This document shows positions 11,595 to 24,930 of a stretch of DNA of 64,000 bases, piece by piece; the first letter of the stretch is position 1, and every line of letters starts with the position of its first letter. The notes beneath the pieces were generated by a model that was not told the DNA's origin, made no database searches, and saw only the letters and a list, made by a program, of their open reading frames with translations. Made by a program: the position numbers and the translations under genes. Source of the stretch: Mantis religiosa (taxonomy: Eukaryota; Arthropoda; Insecta; Mantodea; Mantidae); assembly GCA_030765055.1 (NCBI GenBank), contig JAUKNK010000148.1, forward strand, positions 203,501-267,500, given 5' to 3'.

Positions 11595-14500
11595 TACCAG
11601 CACAACCCATAACTGTTATCTGTTAAGTGCACAAATAGACCCCAATCCTACAGTTAGATACAGCACCATATCCCAGCACAACCTATAACTGTTATCTGTT
11701 AAGTGCACAAATAGACCCCAATCCTACAGTTAGATACAACGGCAAATCCAAGCACAACCTATAACTGTTATCTGTTAAGTGCACAAATTGAACCCAATCC
11801 TACAGTTACATACAGCGGCATATCCCAGCACAACCTATAACTGTTATCTGTTAAGTGCACAAATAGACCACAATCCTACAGTTAGATACAGCACCATATC
11901 CCACCACAACCTATAACTGTTATCTGTTAAGTGCACAAATAGACCTGAATCCTACAGTTAGATACAACGGCATATCCTAGCACAACCTATAACTGTTATC
12001 TGTTAAGTGCACAAATAGAGCCCAAACCTACAGTTAGATACAGCACCATATACCAGCAGAACCTATAACTGTTATCTGTTAAGTGCACAAATAGACCCCA
12101 ATCCTACAGTTAGATACAGCGGCATATACCAGCACAACCTATAACTGTTATCTGTTAAGTGCACAAATAGACCCCAATCCTACAGTTAGATACAGCACCA
12201 TATCCCAGCACAACCTATAACTGTTATCTGTTAAGTACACAAATAGTCCCCAATTCTACTGTTAGATACAGCAGCATATCCCAGGACAACCTATATTTGT
12301 TATCTTTTAAGTGCACAATTAAACCCCAATCCTACAGTTAGATACAGCACCATATCCCAGCACAACCTATAACTGTTATCTGTTAAGTGCACAAATAGGC
12401 CCCAATCCTACAGTTAGATACAGCGGCATATGCCAGCACAACCTATAACTGTTATCTGTTAAGTGCACAAATAGACCCCAATCCTACATTTAGATACAGC
12501 AACATATCCCAGATATATCTGTTATCTGTTAAGTGCACAAATAGACCCCAATCCTACAGTTAGATACAGCGGCATATACCAGCACAACCTAAAACTGTTA
12601 TCTCTTAAGTGCACAAATAGGTCCCAATTCTACTGTTAGATACAGCAGCATATCCCAGCACAACCTATATTTGTTATCTGTTAAGTGCACAATTAGACCC
12701 CAATCCTACAGTTAGATACAGCACCATATCCCAGCACAACCTATAACTGTTATCTGTTAAGTGCACAATTAGACCCCAATCCTACAGTTAGATACAGCGA
12801 CATATCCCAGCACAACCTATAACTGTTATCTGTTAAGTGCACAAATAGACCCCAATCCTACAGTTAGATACAGCGACATATACCAGCACAACCTATAACT
12901 GTTATCTGTTATGTGCACAAATAGACCCCAATCCTACAGATAGATACAGCGACATATCCCAGCACAACCTATAACTGTTATCTGTTAAGTGCACAAATAG
13001 ACCCCAATCCTACAGTTAGATACGGCGGCATATACCAGCACAACCTATAACTGTTATCTGTTAAGTGCACAAATAGATCCCAAACCTACAGTTATATATA
13101 GCGGCATATCCCAGCACAACCTATAACTGTTATCTGTTATGTGCACAAATAGACCCCAATCCAACAGTTAGATACAGCGGCATATACCAGCACAACCTAT
13201 AACTGTTATCTGTTAAGTGCACAAATAGACCCCAATCCTAGGGTTAGATACAGAACTATATCCCAGCACAACCTATAACTGTTATCTGTTAGGTGCACAA
13301 ATAGACCTTAATCCTACAGTTAGATACAGCATCATATCCCAGCACAACCTATAACTGTTATCTGTTAAGTGCACAAATAGACCCCAATCCTACAGTTAGA
13401 TACAGCGGCATACACCAGCACAACCTATAACTGTTATCTGTTAAGTGCACAAATAGACCCCAATCCTACAGTTAGATACAGCGACATATCCCAGCACAAC
13501 CTATAACTGTTATCTGTTATGTGCACAAATAGACCCCAATCCTACAGTTAGATACAGCGGCATATACCAGCACAACCTATAACTGTTATCTGTTAAGTGC
13601 AAAAATAGACACCAATCCTAGGGTTAGATACAGCGGCATATACGAGCACAACCTATAGCTGTTATCTGTTAAGTGCACAAATAGACCCCAAACCTACAGT
13701 TAGATACAGCACCATATACCAGCACAACCTATAACTGTTATCTGTTAAGTGCACAAATAGACCCCAATCCTACAGTTAGATACAGCGGCATATCCCAGCA
13801 CAACCTATAACTGTTATCTGTTAAGTGCACAAATAGACCCCAAACCTACAGTTAGATACAGCGGCATACAGCAGCACAACCTACAACTATTATCTCTTAA
13901 GTGCACAAATAGACCCCAATCCTACAGTGATATACAGCACCATATCCCAGCACAACTTATAACTGTTATCTGTTAAGTACACATATACTACCCAATTCTA
14001 CTGTTAGATACAGCAGCATATCCCAGCACAACCTATATTTTTTATCTGTTAAGTGCACAATTAGACCCCAATCCTACAGTTAGATACAGCACCATATCCC
14101 AGCACAAATTATAACTGTTATCTGTTAAGTGCACAAATAGACCCCAATCCTACAGTTAGATACAGTGGCATATCCCAGCACAAACTATAACTGTTATCTG
14201 TAAAGTGCACAAATAGACCCCAATCCTACAGTTAGATACAGCGTCATATACCAGCACAACCTATAACTGTTGCCTGTTAAGTGCACAAATAGAACCCAAA
14301 CCTACAGTTAGATACAGCACCATAACCAGCCGAACCTATAACTGTTATCTCTTAAGTGCACAAATAGACCCCAATCCTACAGTTAGATACAGCACCATAT
14401 CCCAGCACAACCTGTAACTGTTATCTGTTAAGTACACAAATAGTCCCCAATTCTACTGTTAGATACAGCAGCATATCCCAGGACAACCTATAACTATTAT

Positions 14501-14800
14501 CCCTTAAGTGCACAAATAGACCCCAATCCTACAGTTATATACAGCACCATATCCCAGCACAACTTATAACTGTTATCTGTTAAGTACACATATACTCCCC
14601 AATTCTACTGTTAGATACAGCAGCATATCCCAGCACAACCTATATTTTTTATCTGTTAAGTGCACAATTAGACCCCAATCCTACAGTTAGATACAGCACC
14701 ATATCCCAGCACAACCTATAACTGTTATCTGTTAAGTGCACAAATATACCCCAATCCTACAGTTAGATACATCAGCAAATCCCAGCACAACCTATAACTG
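11480..14800. repeat. About 5-kb-offset duplication, copy 1
   Basis: This block corresponds to 16,560-19,655. Paired landmarks: GACCTGAATCC at 11,942 and 17,098 (offset 5,156); AAATAGTCCCC before CCCAGGACAACC at 12,241 and 17,396 (5,155); CAGATAGATAC at 12,937 and 17,794 (4,857); CCTAGGGTTAG at 13,237 and 18,094, and at 13,617 and 18,474 (4,857); ACATATACTACCC at 13,981 and 18,761 (4,780); AAATATACCCC at 14,742 and 19,598 (4,856). The offset changes are close to whole monomers, so units were gained and lost after duplication. Within the block, the group near 13,900-14,040 is repeated near 14,490-14,650. Confidence 0.8.
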
Positions 14801-16560
14801 TTATCCGTTAAGTGCACAAATAGACCCCAATCTTACAGGAGATACAGCGGCATATACCAGCACAACCTATAACTGTTATCTGTTAAGTGCACAAATAGAC
14901 CCCAATCCTACAGGTAGATACAGCGGCATATCCCAGCACAGCCTATAACTGTTATCTGTTAAGTGCGCAAATAGACCTGAATCTTACAGTTAGATACAAC
15001 GGCATATCCTAGCAAAACCAATAACAGTTATCCGTTAAGTGCAAAAATAGACCCCAATCCTACAGTTAAATACAGCGGCATATCCCAGCACAACCTATAA
15101 CTGTTATCTGTTAAGTGCACAAATAGACCCCAATCCTACAGTTAGATACAGCGGCATATCCAAGCACAACCTATAACTGTTATCTGTTAAGTGCACAAAA
15201 AGACCCCAATCCTACAGTTACATACAGCGGCATATCCCAGCACAACCTATAACTGTTATCTGTTAAGTGCACAAATAGACCCCAATCCTACAGTTAGATA
15301 CAGCACCATATCCCAGCACAACCTATAACTGTTATCTGTTAAGTGCACAAATAGACCCCAATCCTACAATTAGATACAGCACCATATCCCAGCACAACCT
15401 ATAACTGTTATCTGTTAAATGCACAAATAGACCTTAATCCTACAGCTAGATACAGCGGCATATCCTAGCAAAACCAATAACAGTCATCCGTTAAGTGCAC
15501 AAATAGACCCCAAACCTACACTTAAATACAGCGGCATATCCCAGCACAACCTATAACTGTTATCTGTTAAGTGCACAAATAGACCCCAATCCTACAGTTA
15601 GATACAACGGCATATCCAAGCACAACCTATAACTGTTATCTGTTAAGTGCACAAATTGACCCCAATCCTAAAGTTACATACAGCGGCATATCTCAGCACA
15701 ACCTATAACTGTTATCTGTTAAGTGCACAAATAGACCCCAAACCTACAGTTAGATACAGCACCATATACCAGCAGAACCTATAACTGTTATCTGTTAAGT
15801 GCACAAATAGACCCCAATCCTACAGTTAGATACATCAGCAAATCCCAGCACAACCTATAACTGTTATCCGTTAAGTGCACAAATAGACCCCAATCTTACA
15901 GGAGATACAGCGGCATATACCAGCACAACCTATAACTGTTATCTGTTAAGTGCACAAATAGACCCCAATCCTACAGGTAAATACTGCGGCATATCCCAGC
16001 ACAGCCTATAACTGTTATCTGTTAAGTGCACAAATAGACCCCAATCCTAGAGTTAGATACAGCGGCATATACCAGCACAACCTATAACTGTTATCTGTTA
16101 AGTGCACAAATAGACCCCAATCCTACAGTTAGATACAGCACCATAACCCAGCACAACCTATAACTGTTATCTGTTAAGTGCACAATTAGACCCCAATCCT
16201 ACAGTTAGATACATCAGCAAATCCCAGCACAACCTATAACTGTTATCCGTTAAGTGCACAAATAGACCCCAATCTTACAGGAGATACAGCGGCATATACC
16301 AGCAAAACCTATAACTGTTATCTGTTAAGTGCACAAATAGATCCCAATCCTACAGTTAGATACAGCGGCATATCCAAGCACAACCTATAACTGTTATCTG
16401 TTAAGTGCACAAATAGACCCCAATCCTACAGTTACATACAGCGGCATATCCCAGCACAACCTATAACTGTTATCTGTTAAGTGCACCAATAGACCCCAAT
16501 CCTACAGTTAGATACAGCACCATATCCCAGCACAACCTATAACTGTTATCTGTTAAGTGC
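14800..16560. repeat. Monomers linking the two 5-kb-offset copies
   Basis: Right-type monomers with repeated short groups. The CTTACAGGAGATAC variant occurs at 14,832, 15,895 and 16,274, and ACCAATAACAG with GTTATCCG (or GTCATCCG) at 15,017 and 15,473. These echo 10,110-11,260, so this part looks assembled from pieces of the block to its left. Confidence 0.72.
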
Positions 16561-19500
16561 ACAAATAGACCCCAATCTTACAGTTAGATACAGCACCATA
16601 TACCAGCAGAACCTATAACTGTTATCTGTTAAGGGCACAAATAGACCCCAATCCTACAGTTAGATACAGCGGCTATACCAGCACAACCTATAACTGTTAT
16701 CTGTTAAGTGCACAAATAGACCCCAATCCTACAGTTAGATACAGCGGCATATCCCAGCACAACCTATAACTGTTATCTGTTAAGTGCACAAATAGACCTT
16801 AATCCTACAGTTAGATACAGCGGCATATCTAGCAAAACCAATAACAGTTATCCGTTAAGTGCACAAATAGACCCCAAACCTACAGTTAAATACAGCGGCA
16901 TTACCCAGCACAACCTATAACTGTTATCTGTTAAGTGGACAAATAGACCCCAATCCTACAGTTAGATACAGCGGCATATCCAAGCACAACCTATAACTGT
17001 TATCTGTTAAGTGCAGAAATAGACCCCAATCCTACAGTTACATACAGCGGCATATCCCAGCACAACCTATAACTGTTATCTGTTAAGTGCACAAATAGAC
17101 CTGAATCCTACAGTTAGATACAACGGCATATCCTAGCACAACCTATAACTGTTATCTGTTAAGTGCACAAATAGACCCCAAACCTACAGTTAGATACAGC
17201 ACCATATACCAGCAGAACCTATAACTGTTATCTGTTAAGTGCACAAATAGACCCCAATCAACAGTTAGATACAGCGGCATATACCAGCACAACCTATAAC
17301 TGTTATCTGTTAAGTGCACAAATAGACCCCAATCCTACAGTTAGATACAGCACCATATCCCAGCACAACCTATAACTGTTATCTGTTAAGTACACAAATA
17401 GTCCCCAATTCTACTGTTAGATACAGCAGCATATCCCAGGACAACCTATATTTGTTATCTTTTAAGTGCACAATTAGACCCCAAACCTACAATTAGATTC
17501 AGCACCATATACCAGCAGAACCTATATTTGAAATCTGATTAGTGCACAAATAGACCCCAATCCTACAGTTAGATACAGCGGCATATCCCAGCACAACCTA
17601 TAACTGTTATCCGTTAAGTGTACAAATAGACCCCAATCCTACAGTTAGATACAGCGACATATCCCAGCACAACCTATAACTGTTATCTGTTAAGTGCACA
17701 AATAGACCCCTATCCTACAGTTAGATACAGCGGCATATACCAGCACAACCTATAACTGTTATCTGTTAAGTGCACAAATAGACCCCAATCCTACAGATAG
17801 ATACAGCGACATATCCCAGCACAACCTATAACTGTTATCTGTTAAGTGCACAAATAGACCCCAATCCTACAGTTACATACAGCGGCATCTACCAGCACAA
17901 CCTATAACTGTTATCTGTTAAGTGCACAAATAGATCCCAATCCTACAGTTTTATACAGCGGCATATCCCAGCACAACCTATAACTGTTATCTGTTATGTG
18001 CACAAATAGACCCCAATCCAACAGTTAGATACAGCGGCATATCCCAGCACAACCTATAACTGTTATCTTTTAAGTGCACAAATAGACCCCAATCCTAGGG
18101 TTAGATACAGCACTATATCCCAGCACAACCTATAACTGTTATCTGTTAGGTGCACAAATAGACCTTAATCCTTCAGTTAGATACAGCATCATATCCCAGC
18201 ACAACCTATAACTGTTATCTGTTAAGTGCACAAATAGACCCTAATCCTACAGTTAGATACAGCGGCATACACCAGCACAACCTATAACTGTTATCTGTTA
18301 AGTGCACAAATAGACCCCAATCCTACAGTTAGATACAGCGGCATATCCCAGCACAACCTATAACTGTTATCTGTTATGTGCACAAATTGACCCCAATCCT
18401 AAAGTTAGATACAGCGGCATATACCAGCACAACCTATAACTGTTATCTGTTAAGTGCAAAAATAGACACCAATCCTAGGGTTAGATACAGCAGCATATCC
18501 CAGCACAACCTATAACTGTTATCTGTTAAGTGCACAAATAGACCCCAAACCTATAGTTAGATACAGCACCATAACCAGCCGAACCTATAACTATTCTCTG
18601 TTAAGTGCACAAATAGATGCCAATCCTACAGTTAGATACAGCGGCATATAGCAGCACAACCTATAACTATTATCTCTTAAGTGCACAAATAGACCCCAAT
18701 CCTACAGTGATATACAGCACCATATCCCAGCACAACTTATAACTGTTATCTGTTAAGTACACATATACTACCCAATTCTACTCTTAGATACAGCAGCATA
18801 TCCCAGCACAACCTATATTTTTTATCTGTTAAGTGCACAATTAGACCCCAATCCTACAGTTAGATACAGCACCATATGCCAGCACAAATTATAACTGTTA
18901 TCTGTTAAGTGCAAAAATAGACCCCAATCCTACAGTTAGATACAGTGGCATATCCCAGCACAAACTATAACTGTTATCTGTAAAGTGCACAAATAGACCC
19001 CAATCCTACAGTTAGATACAGCGTCATATACCAGCACAACCTATAACTGTTGCCTGTTAAGTGCACAAATAGACCCCAAACCTACAGTTAGATACAGCAC
19101 CATAACCAGCCGAACCTATAACTGTTATCTGCTAAGTGCACAAATAGACCCCAATCCTACAGTTAGATACAGCGGCATATACCAGCACAACCTATAACTA
19201 TTATCCCTTAAGTGCACAAATAGACCCCAATCCTACAGTTATATACAGCACCATATCCCAGCACAACTTATAACTGTTATCTGTTAAGTACACATATACT
19301 CCCCAATTCTACTGTTAGATACAGCAGCATATCCCAGCACACCCTATAACTGTTATCTGTTAAGTACACATATACTCCCCAATTCTACTGTTAGATATGG
19401 CACCATATCCCAGCACAACTTATAACTGTTATCTGTTAAGTACACATATACTCCCCAATTCTACTGTTAGATACAGCACCATATCCCAGCACAACCTATA

Positions 19501-19655
19501 TTTTTTATCTGTTAAGTGCACAATTAGACCCCAATCCTACAGTTAGATACAGCACCATATCCCAGCACAACCTATAACTGTTATCTGTTAAGTGCACAAA
19601 TATACCCCAATCCTACAGTTAGATACATCAGCAAATCCCAGCACAACCTATAACT
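16560..19655. repeat. About 5-kb-offset duplication, copy 2
   Basis: Counterpart of 11,480-14,800, about one monomer shorter between the CCTAGGG landmark at 18,474 and ACATATACTACCC at 18,761. It begins near the AAGGGCAC and GGCTATACC monomers (GGCTATACC at 16,671) and ends after the AAATATACCCC / CATCAGCAAATCC pair near 19,600-19,650, where copy 1 continues with GTTATCCG and this copy with GTTATCTG. An extra group of ACATATACTCCCC monomers (about 19,290, 19,370 and 19,450) is a local triplication. Confidence 0.8.
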
Positions 19656-20440
19656 GTTATCTGTTAAGTGCACAATTAGACCCCAATCCTACAGTTAGAT
19701 ACATCAGCAAATCCCAGCACATCCTATAACTGTTACCGTTAAGTGCACAAATAGACCCCAATCTTACAGTTAGATACAGCGTCATATCCCAGCACAACCT
19801 ATATTTGTTATCTGTTAAGTGCTTAATTAGAACCCAAGCCTACGGTTAGATACAGCACCATATCCCAGCACAACCTAAATTTGTTATCTGTTAAGTACAC
19901 AAATAGACCCCAATCCTACAGTTAGATACAGCACCATATCCCAGCACAACCTATATTTGTTATCTGTTTAGTGCACAAATAGACCCCAATCCTACAGTTA
20001 GATACAGCACCATATCCCAGCACAACCTATATTTGTTATCTGTTTAGTGCACAAATAGACCCCAATCCTACAGTTAGATACAGCACCATATACCAGCATA
20101 ACCTATATTTGTTATCTGTTTAGTGCACAAATAGACCCCAATCCTACAGTTAGATACAGCACCATATACCAGCATAACCTATATTTGTTATCTGTTTAGT
20201 GCACAAATAGACCCCAATCCTACAGTTAGATACAGCACCATATCCCAGCACAACCTAAATTTGTTATATGTTTAGTGCACAAATAGACCCCAATCCTACA
20301 GTTAGATACAGCGGCATATCCTAGCACAACCTATATTTGTTATCTGTTTAGTGCACAAATAGACCCCAATCCTACAGTTAGATACAGCACCATATACCAG
20401 CAGAACCTATATTTGAAATCTGATTAGTGCACAAATAGAC
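19655..20440. repeat. Island of left-type monomers inside the right domain
   Basis: From about 19,780 the monomers switch to TATATTTG or TAAATTTG, CTGTTTAGTG and CAGCACCATATCC, the pattern of the first 10 kb. TGCTTAATTAG at 19,820 with the following AAGCCTACGGTTAG and TAAATTTG monomers matches 9,883 onward, an offset of 9,937 bp. Several near-identical TATATTTG units follow in a row (about 19,950-20,400), including repeated CCAGCATAACC ends at about 20,092 and 20,168, suggesting local expansion. The island ends at a TTTGAAATCTGATTAG unit near 20,413. Confidence 0.8.
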
Positions 20441-21060
20441 CCCAATCCTACAGTTAGATACAGCGGCATATCCCAGCACAACCCATAACTGTTATCCCTT
20501 AAGTGCACAAATAGACCCCAATCGTACAGTTAGATACAGCGACATATCCCAGCACAACCTATAACTGTTATCTGTTAAGTGCACAAATAGACCCCAATCC
20601 TACAGTTAGATACTGCGGCATATACCAGCACAACCTATATCTGTTATCTGTTATGTGCACAAATAGACCCCAATCCTACAGTTAGATACAGCAGCATATA
20701 CCAGCACAACCTATAACTGTTATCTGTTAAGTGCACAAATAGACCCCAATCCAAGGGTTAGATACAGCACCATATCCCAGCACAACCTATAACTTTTATA
20801 TTTAAGTGTACAAATAGTCCCCAATTCTACTGTTAGATACAGCAGCATATCCCAGCACAACCTATATTTGTTATCTGTTAAGTGCACAATTAGACCCCAA
20901 TCCTACAGTTAGATACAGCACCATATCCCAGCACAACCTATAACTGTTATCTGTTAAGTACAGAAATAGTTCCAAATTCTACTGTTAGATACAGCAGCAT
21001 ATCCCAGCACAACCTATATTTGTAATCTGTTAAGTGAACAATTAGACCCCAATCCTACAG
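20441..21060. repeat. Right-type monomers, no long duplication seen
   Basis: About eight mixed monomers: CGTACAG near 20,523, a CAGCGACATATCC end, two AGT-type monomers (near 20,817 and 20,967) with CAGCAGCATATCC, and CAATTAGACC units. The order resembles the start of the large block that follows. Nothing other than satellite is visible. Confidence 0.7.
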
Positions 21061-24000
21061 TTAGATACAGCACCATATACCAGCAGAACCTATATTTGAA
21101 ATCTGATTAGTGCACAAATAGACCCCAATCCTACAGTTAGATACAGCGGCATATCCTAGCACAACCTATAACTGTTATCCGTTAAGTGCACAAATAGACC
21201 CCAAACGTACAGTTAGATACAGCCACATATCCCAGCACAACCTATAACTGTTATCTGTTAAGTGCACAAATAGACCCCAATCCTACAGTTAGATACAGCG
21301 GCATATACGAGCACAACCTATAGCTGTTATCTGTTAAGTGCACAAATAGACCCCAAACCTACAGTTAGATACAGCACCATATACCAGCACAACCTATAAC
21401 TGTTATCTGTTAAGTGCAAAAATAGACACCAATCCTAGGGTTAGATACAGCGGCATATACGAGCACAACCTATAGCTGTTATCTGTTAAGTGCACAAATA
21501 GACCCCAAACCTACAGTTAGATACAGCACCATATACCAGCACAACCTATAACTGTTATCTGTTAAGTGCACAAATAGACCCCAATCCTACAGTTAGATAC
21601 AGTGGCATATCCCAGCACAAACTATAACTGTTATCTGTAAAGTGCACAAATAGACCCCAATCCTACAGTTAGATACAGCGGCATATACCAGCACAACCTA
21701 TAACTGTTGCCTGTTAAGTGCACAAATAGACCCCAAACCTACAGTTAGATACAGCACCATATACCAGCAGAACCCATATTTGAAATCTGATTAGTGCACA
21801 AATAGATCCCAATCCTACAGTTAGATACTGCGGCATATCCCAGCACAACCTATAACTGTTATCTGTTAAGTGCACAAATAGACCCCAATCCTACATTTAG
21901 ATACATCAGCAAATCCCAGCACAACCTATAACTGTTATCCGTTAAGTGCACAAATAGACCCCAATCCTACAGTTAGATACAGCTCTATATCCCAGCACAA
22001 CCTATAACTGTTATCTGTTAAGTGCACAAATAGACCCCAATCCTACAGTTAGATACAGCGGCATATCCCAGCACAACCTATAACTGTTATCTGTTAAGTG
22101 CACAAATAGACCCCAAACCTACAGTTAGATACAGCACCATAACCAGCCGAACCTATAACTGTTATCTGTTAAGTGCACAAATAGACCCCAATCCTACAGT
22201 TAGATACAGCGGCATATACCAGCACAACCTATAACTATTATCTCTTAAGTGCACAAATAGACCCCAATCCTACAGTTATATACAGCGGCATATCCCAGCA
22301 CAACCTATAACTGTTATCTGTTAAGTGCACAAATAGACCCCAATCCTACAGTTAGATACAGCGGCATATCCCAGCACAACCTATAACTGTTATCTGTTAA
22401 GTGCACAAATAGACCCCAAACCTACAGTTAGATACAGCACCATAACCAGCCGAACCTATAACTGTTATCTGTTAAGTGCACAAATAGACCCCAATCCTAC
22501 AGTTAGATACAGCGGCATATACCAGCACAACCTATAACTATTATCTCTTAAGTGCACAAATAGACCCCAATCCTACAGTTAGATACAGCGGCATATCCCA
22601 GCACAACTTATAACTGTTATCTGTTAAGTACACATATACTCCCCAATTCTACTGTTAGATACAGCAGCATATCCCAGCACAACCTATATTTGTTATCTGT
22701 TATGTGCACAATTAGACCCCAAGCTTATAGTTAGATACAGCACCATACCCCAGCACAACCTAAATTTGTTATCTGTTAAGTGCACAATTTGACCCCAAGC
22801 CTACGGTTAGATACAGCGACATATCCCAGCACAACCTATAACTGTTATCTTTTAAGGGCACAAATAGACCCCAATCCTACAGTTAGATACATCAGCAAAT
22901 CCCAGCACAACCTATAACTGTTATCCGTTAAGTGCACAAATAGACCCCAATCTTACAGTAAGATACAGCGGCATATCCCAGCACAACCTATAACTGTTAT
23001 CTGTTAAGTGCACAAATAGACTCCAATCCTACAGTTAGATACAGCACCATATCCCAGCACATCCTGTAACTGTTATCTGTTAAGTGCACAAATAGACCCC
23101 AATCCTACAGATATATACAGCGGCATATACCAGCACATCCTATAACTGTTATCTGTTAAGTGCACAAATAGACCCCAATCCTACAGATATATACAGCGGC
23201 ATATACCAGCACAACCTATAACTGTTATCTCTTAAGTACACAAATAGTCCCCAATTCTACTTTTAGATACAGCAGCATATCCCAGCACAACCTAAAACTG
23301 TTATCTGTTAAGTGCACAATTAGACCCCAATCCTACAGTTAGATACAGCGGCATATCCCAGCACAACCTATAACTGTTATCTGTTGTGTGCACAAATAGA
23401 CACCAATCCTACAGTTAGATACAGCGGCATATACCAGCACAACCTATAACTGTTATCTGTTAAGTGCACAAATAGACCCCAATCCTACAGTTAGATACAG
23501 CGGCATATCCCAGCACAACCTATAACTGTTATCTGTTAAGTGCACAAATAGACCCCAATCGTACAGTTAGATACAGCACCGTATACCAGCAGAACCTATA
23601 ACTGTTATCTGTTAAGTACCCAAATAGTCCCCAATTCTACTGTTAGATACAGCAGCATATCCCAGCACAACCTATATTTGTTATCTGTTAAGTGCACAAT
23701 TAGACCCCAATCCTACAGTTAGATACAGCACCATATCCCAGCACAACCTATATCTGTTATCTGTTAAGTGCACAAATAGACCCCAATCCTACAGTTAGAT
23801 ACAGCGGCATATACCAGCACAACCTATAACTGTTATCTGTTAAGTGCACAAATAGACCCCAAACCTACAGTTAGATACAGCACCATAAACCAGCAGAACC
23901 TATATTTGAAATCTGATTAGTGCACAAATAGACCCCAATCCTACAGTTAGATACAGCGGCATATCCCAGCACAACCTATAACTGTTATCCGTTAAGTGAA

Positions 24001-24930
24001 CAAATAGACCCCAATCGTACAGTTAGATACAGCGACATATCCCAGCACAACCTATAACTGTTATCTGTTAAGTGCACAAATAGACCCCAATCCTACAGTT
24101 AGATACAGCGGCATATCCCAGCACAACCTATAACTGTTATCTGTTAAGTGCACAAATAGAACCCAATTCTACAGTTAGATACAGCGGCATTTCCCAGCAC
24201 AGCCTATAACTGTTATCTGTTATGTGCACAAATAGACCCCAATCCTACAGTTAGATACAGCGGCATATACCAGCACAACCTATAACTGTTATCTGTTAAG
24301 TGCACAAATAGACCCCAATCCTAGGGTTAGATACAGCACCATATCCCAGCACAACCTATAACTGTTATCTGTTAAGTGCACAATTAGACCCCAATCCTAC
24401 AGTTAATACAGCACCATATCCCAGCACAACCTATAACTGTTATCTGTTAAGTGCACAAATAGTCCCGAATCCTACAGTTAGATACAGCAGCATATCCCAG
24501 CACAACCTATAACTGTTATCTGTTAAGTGCAGAAATAGACCCCAATCCTACGGTTAGATACAGTGGCATATCCCAGCACAAACTATAACTGTTATCTGTT
24601 AAGTGCACAAATAGAGCCCAATCCTACAGTTAGATACAGCGGCATACACCAGCACAACCTATAACTGTTATCTGTTAAGTGCACAAATAGACCCCAATCC
24701 TACAGTTAGATACAGCGACATATCCCAGCACAACCTATAACTGTTATCTGTTATGTGCACAAATAGACCCCAATCCTACAGTTAGATTCAGCGGCATATC
24801 CCAGCACAACCTATAACTGTTATCTGTTAAGTGCACAATTAGAGCCCAATCCTACTTTTAGATACAGCGGCATATCCCAGCACAACCTATATCTTTTATC
24901 TGTTAAGTGCACAAATATACCCCAATCCTA
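21060..24930. repeat. Large higher-order block C, copy 1 (about 3.9 kb)
   Basis: Starts at a CAGCAGAACC / TTTGAAATCTGATTAG unit and repeats as 24,931-29,790. Landmark pairs: CGTACAG 21,206 and 25,079 (offset 3,873); TATACGAGC 21,304 and 25,253, and 21,456 and 25,405 (3,949); AACCAGCCGA 22,141 and 25,938 (3,797); TATGTGCACAATTAG 22,701 and 27,182, and CTTACAGTAAG 22,952 and 27,433 (4,481); the ATATATACAGC unit 23,111 and 27,896 (4,785); GTACCCAAATAG 23,616 and 28,401 (4,785). The offset steps are -152, +684 and +304 bp, all whole monomers. A small island of TAAATTTG / AAGCCTACGGTTAG units lies at 22,680-22,830. Confidence 0.85.

Noticed and set aside
10110..14948. 70-codon frames at 10,110-10,322, 10,945-11,157 and 14,736-14,948
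   Set aside because: Frames passing through three monomers; the first and third resemble each other because the monomer group was copied. No evidence for a protein.
15545..15620. Monomer as an internal duplication of two 38-bp halves
   Set aside because: CCTA and GTTA occur in both halves, but at different spacing (offsets of 41 and 38), and the rest does not align, so chance similarity is more likely.
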